In this document: positions 60,859 through 64,000 of the stretch, in pieces | How positions within the stretch are numbered: the stretch's first letter is position 1 | How the letters are laid out: each line of letters starts with the position of its first letter | Source: Streptomyces sp. Tu6071 | GTDB taxonomy: Bacteria; Actinomycetota; Actinomycetes; Streptomycetales; Streptomycetaceae | Direction: 5' to 3' | DNA length: 64,000 bases | Assembly: GCF_000213055.1 (NCBI RefSeq) | Contig: NZ_CM001165.1 | Span: forward strand, 2,963,945 to 3,027,944 | The notes under the pieces: model-generated | What the model saw: the letters and a program-made list of their open reading frames with translations, nothing else | What the model was told of the DNA's origin: nothing | Databases searched by the model: none | Position numbers and translations under genes: made by a program

Positions 60859-60895
60859 CGAAGGCCCCGCACCCGGGACGGGTGCGGGGCCTTCG
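60859..60895 (-). terminator. rplKA terminator
   Basis: Perfect 17-bp stem CGAAGGCCCCGCACCCG (60859-60875) with CGGGTGCGGGGCCTTCG (60879-60895), three-base loop, 45 bases beyond the rplA stop. Confidence 0.93.
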
Positions 60896-60940
60896 GGAAG
60901 ACGCGCGTCCGTGACGCGGTCACCGGCTGGAGCCAGGGGC

Positions 60941-61663
60941 TCAGACGGCGGCCGGGTCCTCCTCGGTGAGGAGGTTACGGGTGCGGTTGGGGTCGACCGG
61001 GACGCCGGGGCCCATCGTGGTGCTCACGACGGCCTTCTTGATGTAGCGGCCCTTCGCGGCGGACGGCTTGAGACGAAGGATCTCGTCGAGCGCGGCGCCG
61101 TAGTTCTCGACGAGCTGCTCGTCCGTGAAGGACGACTTGCCGACGATGAAGTGGAGGTTCGAGTGCTTGTCGACGCGGAACTCGATCTTGCCGCCCTTGA
61201 TCTCCTTGACGGCCTTGGCCGCGTCGGGGGTCACGGTGCCGGTCTTCGGGTTCGGCATGAGGCTGCGCGGGCCGAGCACGCGGCCGAGGCGGCCGACCTT
61301 GCCCATGAGGTCCGGCGTCGCGACGACGGCGTCGAAGTCCAGACGCCCCTTCGCGACCTCGTCGATCAGCTCGTCGGCGCCGACGATGTCGGCGCCCGCG
61401 GCACGCGCGGCCTCGGCACGGTCACCGGTCGCGAAGACCAGGACCCGGGCGGTCTTGCCGGTGCCGTGCGGGAGGTTCACGGTGCCACGGACCATCTGGT
61501 CGGCCTTGCGCGGGTCGACACCCAGGCGGAAGGCGATCTCGACGGTCGAGTCGAACTTGGTGGTGGCGGTGTCCTTGGCCAGCCGGATCGCCTCCAGGGG
61601 CGCGTACAGGCGCTCCCGGTCGATCTTGGCGTCGGCAGCCCGGAGGGACTTGCTGCGCTTCAC
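60941..61663 (-). CDS. rplA: 50S ribosomal protein L1
   Basis: A 240-residue L1. It has [59 protein letters not shown] and the C-terminal [21 protein letters not shown] start at 61661-61663 with CAGGAG. Binds the L1 stalk of 23S rRNA and may autoregulate rplKA. Confidence 0.98.
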   Translation of the reverse strand: MKRSKSLRAADAKIDRERLYAPLEAIRLAKDTATTKFDSTVEIAFRLGVDPRKADQMVRGTVNLPHGTGKTARVLVFATGDRAEAARAAGADIVGADELIDEVAKGRLDFDAVVATPDLMGKVGRLGRVLGPRSLMPNPKTGTVTPDAAKAVKEIKGGKIEFRVDKHSNLHFIVGKSSFTDEQLVENYGAALDEILRLKPSAAKGRYIKKAVVSTTMGPGVPVDPNRTRNLLTEEDPAAV

Positions 61664-61757
61664 TACTGCTCCTGGTGTTCTGTTGCGGAGTTGTGGTCCG
61701 GACGGCGCTCGTCCTGCCACAAGAGGTCTACGGGGCCCGGCGGGCCCTGCCGCGGGC

Positions 61758-62192
61758 TCAGCCCTCGACGGTGACGCCCATCGAACGCGCGGTACCGGCG
61801 ATGATCTTCGCGGCGGCGTCGATGTCGTTGGCGTTGAGGTCTTCCATCTTGGTCTGGGCGATCTCGCGGACCTGGGCGTCCGTGATCTTGGCGACCTTGG
61901 TCTTGTGCGGCTCGCCCGAGCCCTTCTCGACACCGGCGGCGCGGAGGATCATCTTCGCGGCGGGCGGGGTCTTCGTGATGAAGGTGAAGGAGCGGTCCTC
62001 GTAGACCGTGATCTCGACCGGGATGACCCAGCCGCGCTGCGACTCGGTCGCGGCGTTGTAGGCCTTGCAGAACTCCATGATGTTGACGCCGTGCTGACCC
62101 AGCGCGGGGCCGACCGGCGGGGCCGGGTTGGCGGCACCGGCCTGGATCTGGAGCTTGATCAGCCCCGTGACCTTCTTCTTCTTGGGAGGCAT
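61758..62192 (-). CDS. rplK: 50S ribosomal protein L11
   Basis: A 144-residue L11 starting [19 protein letters not shown] with the [20 protein letters not shown] segment. The proline residues whose change gives thiostrepton resistance are wild type. C-terminal rRNA-binding domain includes [23 protein letters not shown] with CGGAGAG. First gene of rplKA. Confidence 0.98.
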   Translation of the reverse strand: MPPKKKKVTGLIKLQIQAGAANPAPPVGPALGQHGVNIMEFCKAYNAATESQRGWVIPVEITVYEDRSFTFITKTPPAAKMILRAAGVEKGSGEPHKTKVAKITDAQVREIAQTKMEDLNANDIDAAAKIIAGTARSMGVTVEG

Positions 62193-62282
62193 TGCTCTCT
62201 CCGGGTCCTGGTGAGAAGTGTTCGGCCTGCGTCCGGGGCAACCGGTTTTACGCGGTTCGACCGGACGGAGGCATACCGCACA

Positions 62283-62310
62283 ACGGTAACGGGTATCGCT
62301 GTACGCTCAA
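62283..62310 (-). promoter_or_regulatory. rplKA promoter
   Basis: On the minus strand TTGAGC (62310-62305), a 16-base spacer and TACCGT (62288-62283), just after the nusG terminator and about 90 bases before rplK. Confidence 0.55.
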
Positions 62311-62313
62311 AAA

Positions 62314-62366
62314 CCGGCAGGTCACAGGGGGTGCCGGGTCTCCCCGTACCCCCTGTGACCTGCCGG
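62314..62366 (-). terminator. nusG terminator
   Basis: Perfect 19-bp inverted repeat (62314-62332 with 62348-62366), 15-base loop, 46 bases after the nusG stop. It separates secE-nusG from rplKA. Confidence 0.92.
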
Positions 62367-62411
62367 AAGTCCGCGCGGCGCGGCACCCTTCGACCGAGGG
62401 CGCCGCCCGGA

Positions 62412-63329
62412 TCAGTTCTTCTGGATCTGGTCGAAGCTCAGCTCGACCGGGGTCTCGCGACCGAAGATCTCCACGAGGCCCTTGACCTTCTTGGAGTCGG
62501 CGTTGATCTCGTTGATCGTCGCCTGGAGGGTCGCGAAGGGGCCGTCCGTGACGGTGACCGAGTCGCCGACCTCGAAGTCGAGGACCTGGACCTCGACCTT
62601 GCGCTGCGGCGCGGGCTTGCCCTCGGCCTCGGCGGCCTCGCGGGCCGCCTTCTCCTCCGCCTCGGGGGCGAGCATCTTGACGATCTCGTCGAGGGTCAGC
62701 GGGTACGGGTCGTAGGCGTTGCCGACGAAGCCGGTGACGCCGGGGGTGTTGCGGACGACGCCCCAGGACTCGTTGGTGAGGTCCATGCGGACGAGGACGT
62801 AACCGGGGAGCTTGTTCTGCCGGATCGTCTTGCGGTCGCCGTTCTTGATCTGGACGACCTCTTCCTGCGGCACCTCGGCCTGGAAGATGAACTCCTCGAC
62901 GTTGAGCGAGACGGCGCGCTGCTCCAGGTTCGTCTTCACGCGGTTCTCGTAACCGGCGTAGGTGTGGATGACGTACCACTCGCCGGGCAGGGTGCGCAGT
63001 TCCTCGCGCAGGGCCGCGACGGGGTCGACGGCCTCTTCCTCTTCCTCGGCGGCTTCCTCGGCGGCCTCTTCGTCCGCGGCGTCCTCCGCCGCGTCCTCGG
63101 CGTCCTGCTCGGCTTCCTCGGCGGCGAGTCCGTCCGCGTCGGCCGCGGTCTCCTCCGCCTCAGCGGCTTCCTCGCCGACCGCGGCGGCCTCGGTCTCGGC
63201 CTGGGCTTCCGCAGCCGCGGCCTGCTCCGGCTCCACGGCGCCCTCGGCCTCGGCGCCGAGAACGTCCTCGGCGGAGGCCGGGCCCTCGTGCGCGGGCTGG
63301 TCGGCGCCGTTCAGGTTCGGGTCAGACAC
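62412..63329 (-). CDS. nusG: Transcription termination/antitermination factor NusG
   Basis: A 305-residue NusG. Residues 1 to about 110 are an acidic Ala/Glu-rich extension typical of Streptomyces NusG. The NGN domain follows ([40 protein letters not shown]). An insertion of Ala/Glu residues ([17 protein letters not shown]) precedes the KOW domain ([20 protein letters not shown]). The GTG start at 63327-63329 has AGGAAGAAG. Links RNA polymerase to Rho and the ribosome. Confidence 0.97.
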   Translation of the reverse strand: MSDPNLNGADQPAHEGPASAEDVLGAEAEGAVEPEQAAAAEAQAETEAAAVGEEAAEAEETAADADGLAAEEAEQDAEDAAEDAADEEAAEEAAEEEEEAVDPVAALREELRTLPGEWYVIHTYAGYENRVKTNLEQRAVSLNVEEFIFQAEVPQEEVVQIKNGDRKTIRQNKLPGYVLVRMDLTNESWGVVRNTPGVTGFVGNAYDPYPLTLDEIVKMLAPEAEEKAAREAAEAEGKPAPQRKVEVQVLDFEVGDSVTVTDGPFATLQATINEINADSKKVKGLVEIFGRETPVELSFDQIQKN

Positions 63330-63365
63330 GTCGCTGCTTCTTCCTGATACATAGGGGTGGAACAC

Positions 63366-63397
63366 GCGAAAGGGGCGCCGAGTACGGCGCCCTTCGC
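63366..63397 (-). terminator. Imperfect hairpin between secE and nusG
   Basis: GCGAAAGGGGCGCCG (63366-63380) pairs with CGGCGCCCTTCGC (63385-63397) with two bulged bases and an AGTA loop. Probably a partial attenuator or processing site, because nusG should still be transcribed from the secE promoter. Confidence 0.55.
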
Positions 63398-63412
63398 ATT
63401 GTGCATGCCGGC

Positions 63413-63691
63413 TCAGCCAAAAACGTACTTGGCGGCCTGCGAGAATCCGTAGTCGATCACGGTGACCAGGCCAATCATGATCACCACGAAGACGATGACG
63501 ACGGTCGTGTACGTCGAGAGCTGATTGCGCGTGGGCCAGACGACCTTGCGGAGCTCCGCGATGACCTGTCGGTAGAAGAGCGCGAGCCGGCCCAGGGGGC
63601 CCTTCTTGCCGCGCTTGCCGCCCTTCTTCTTGGGGCGGGGTGCCTCGTCCTGGGCATCAGGCGTATCGATGGAGCCCACGGCGTCCGTCAC
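63413..63691 (-). CDS. secE: Preprotein translocase subunit SecE
   Basis: A 92-residue SecE. The N-terminal Lys/Gly-rich region ([20 protein letters not shown]) is followed by the amphipathic helix [19 protein letters not shown], the SecE signature. A single transmembrane helix ([20 protein letters not shown]) closes the protein. GTG start with GTGAGGAC. Immediately downstream of tRNA-Trp in transcription order. Confidence 0.97.
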   Translation of the reverse strand: MTDAVGSIDTPDAQDEAPRPKKKGGKRGKKGPLGRLALFYRQVIAELRKVVWPTRNQLSTYTTVVIVFVVIMIGLVTVIDYGFSQAAKYVFG

Positions 63692-63801
63692 GTGTCCTCA
63701 CCTGAATTCCCGGTCGGGTGCCGTACCGCACCCAGGGGAGCCGCACGGCGGTGCAATAGCTGTACGTACACATGCGCACACATACCCGAAGGTGTGTGAA
63801 G

Positions 63802-63874
63802 CAGGGCCGGAGGGACTTGAACCCCCAACCGCTGGTTTTGGAGACCAGTGCTCTACCAATTGAGCTACGACCCT
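63802..63874 (-). tRNA. tRNA-Trp (CCA anticodon)
   Basis: A 73-base cloverleaf on the minus strand. Acceptor AGGGTCG pairs with CGGCCCT, discriminator G, no encoded CCA end. The anticodon stem-loop CTGGT-CTCCAAA-ACCAG gives anticodon CCA. The T-arm contains GGTTCAAGTCC. It lies 110 bases upstream of secE. The remaining 63875-64000 shows no gene. Confidence 0.96.
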
Positions 63875-64000
63875 TTGCCCGCCCCAACGTACCGCATCCG
63901 TCCGCCGACACTAAGTGCCTGCGCCGAACCGGTCCGCCGTGGGCCAACGAGGAGAGAGCATACGTGTTCCGGGCTCCCAGGTCGAACGCGTAGTTCCGCG

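Noticed and set aside
63657..63993. Short frames across the tRNA-Trp locus
   Set aside because: They overlap the tRNA on both strands and have no ribosome binding site or domain content.

Overview
The window is chromosomal DNA from a high-GC actinomycete, almost certainly a Streptomyces. GC-rich third codon positions, frequent GTG and TTG starts, AGGAGG-type ribosome binding sites, the XRE-DUF5753/DUF397 pair, the AfsA homologue and the secE-nusG-rplKA-rplJL-rpoBC-rpsLG-fusA-tuf order all point there. No insertion sequence, phage, CRISPR array or rRNA operon is visible.

Left part (about 1-11.4 kb): a response regulator, a POT peptide transporter, a partner-switching sigma factor module (anti-sigma kinase, STAS antagonist, SigI-like sigma factor) and a translationally coupled histidine-utilisation operon (hutU, an M20 amidohydrolase, hutF, hutI). 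From memory this follows the SCO3063-SCO3073 block of S. coelicolor.

Accessory cluster (11.6-19.4 kb): AfsA-family butenolide synthase, HAD phosphatase, P450, divergent ArsR regulator, 14-TM MFS exporter, FAD monooxygenase and KAS III. AfsA plus HAD phosphatase recalls mmfL/mmfP of methylenomycin-furan hormone synthesis. The added oxidases, exporter and ketosynthase suggest a decorated signalling molecule or small specialised metabolite.

Middle (19.4-37 kb): regulatory and transport modules. These are an ECF sigma/anti-sigma pair, a Vgb-type streptogramin lyase, a DUF574 methyltransferase, an NDH-2-like flavoprotein, a PadR/HAAS pair, an IS30-HTH/MarR regulator divergent from a DUF4097-ABC exporter operon, a PepSY lipoprotein, an aldo-keto reductase, a second ECF sigma with a CU044_5270-type partner, a DUF5753/DUF397/HATPase trio, and a frame-broken gene.

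A compact second candidate system lies at 37.1-39.8 kb on the minus strand. A 22-residue hydrophobic peptide gene is followed by a 12-bp hairpin, then a PaaK/F390-synthetase-like adenylating enzyme, then a polytopic membrane protein. That protein carries YD, GLGD and P-L motifs spaced as in signal-peptide-peptidase/presenilin aspartyl proteases. It looks like an undescribed precursor peptide, adenylating enzyme and intramembrane protease unit.

Right part (40-64 kb): the conserved translation/transcription block, all on the minus strand apart from one plus-strand gene (48180-49247), read from tRNA-Trp and secE down to tuf. Lipoprotein and secreted-protein genes are interspersed. Several strong hairpin terminators and vegetative-type promoters divide it into transcription units. 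All start choices and promoters are read by eye; family names come from motif recognition, not searches.
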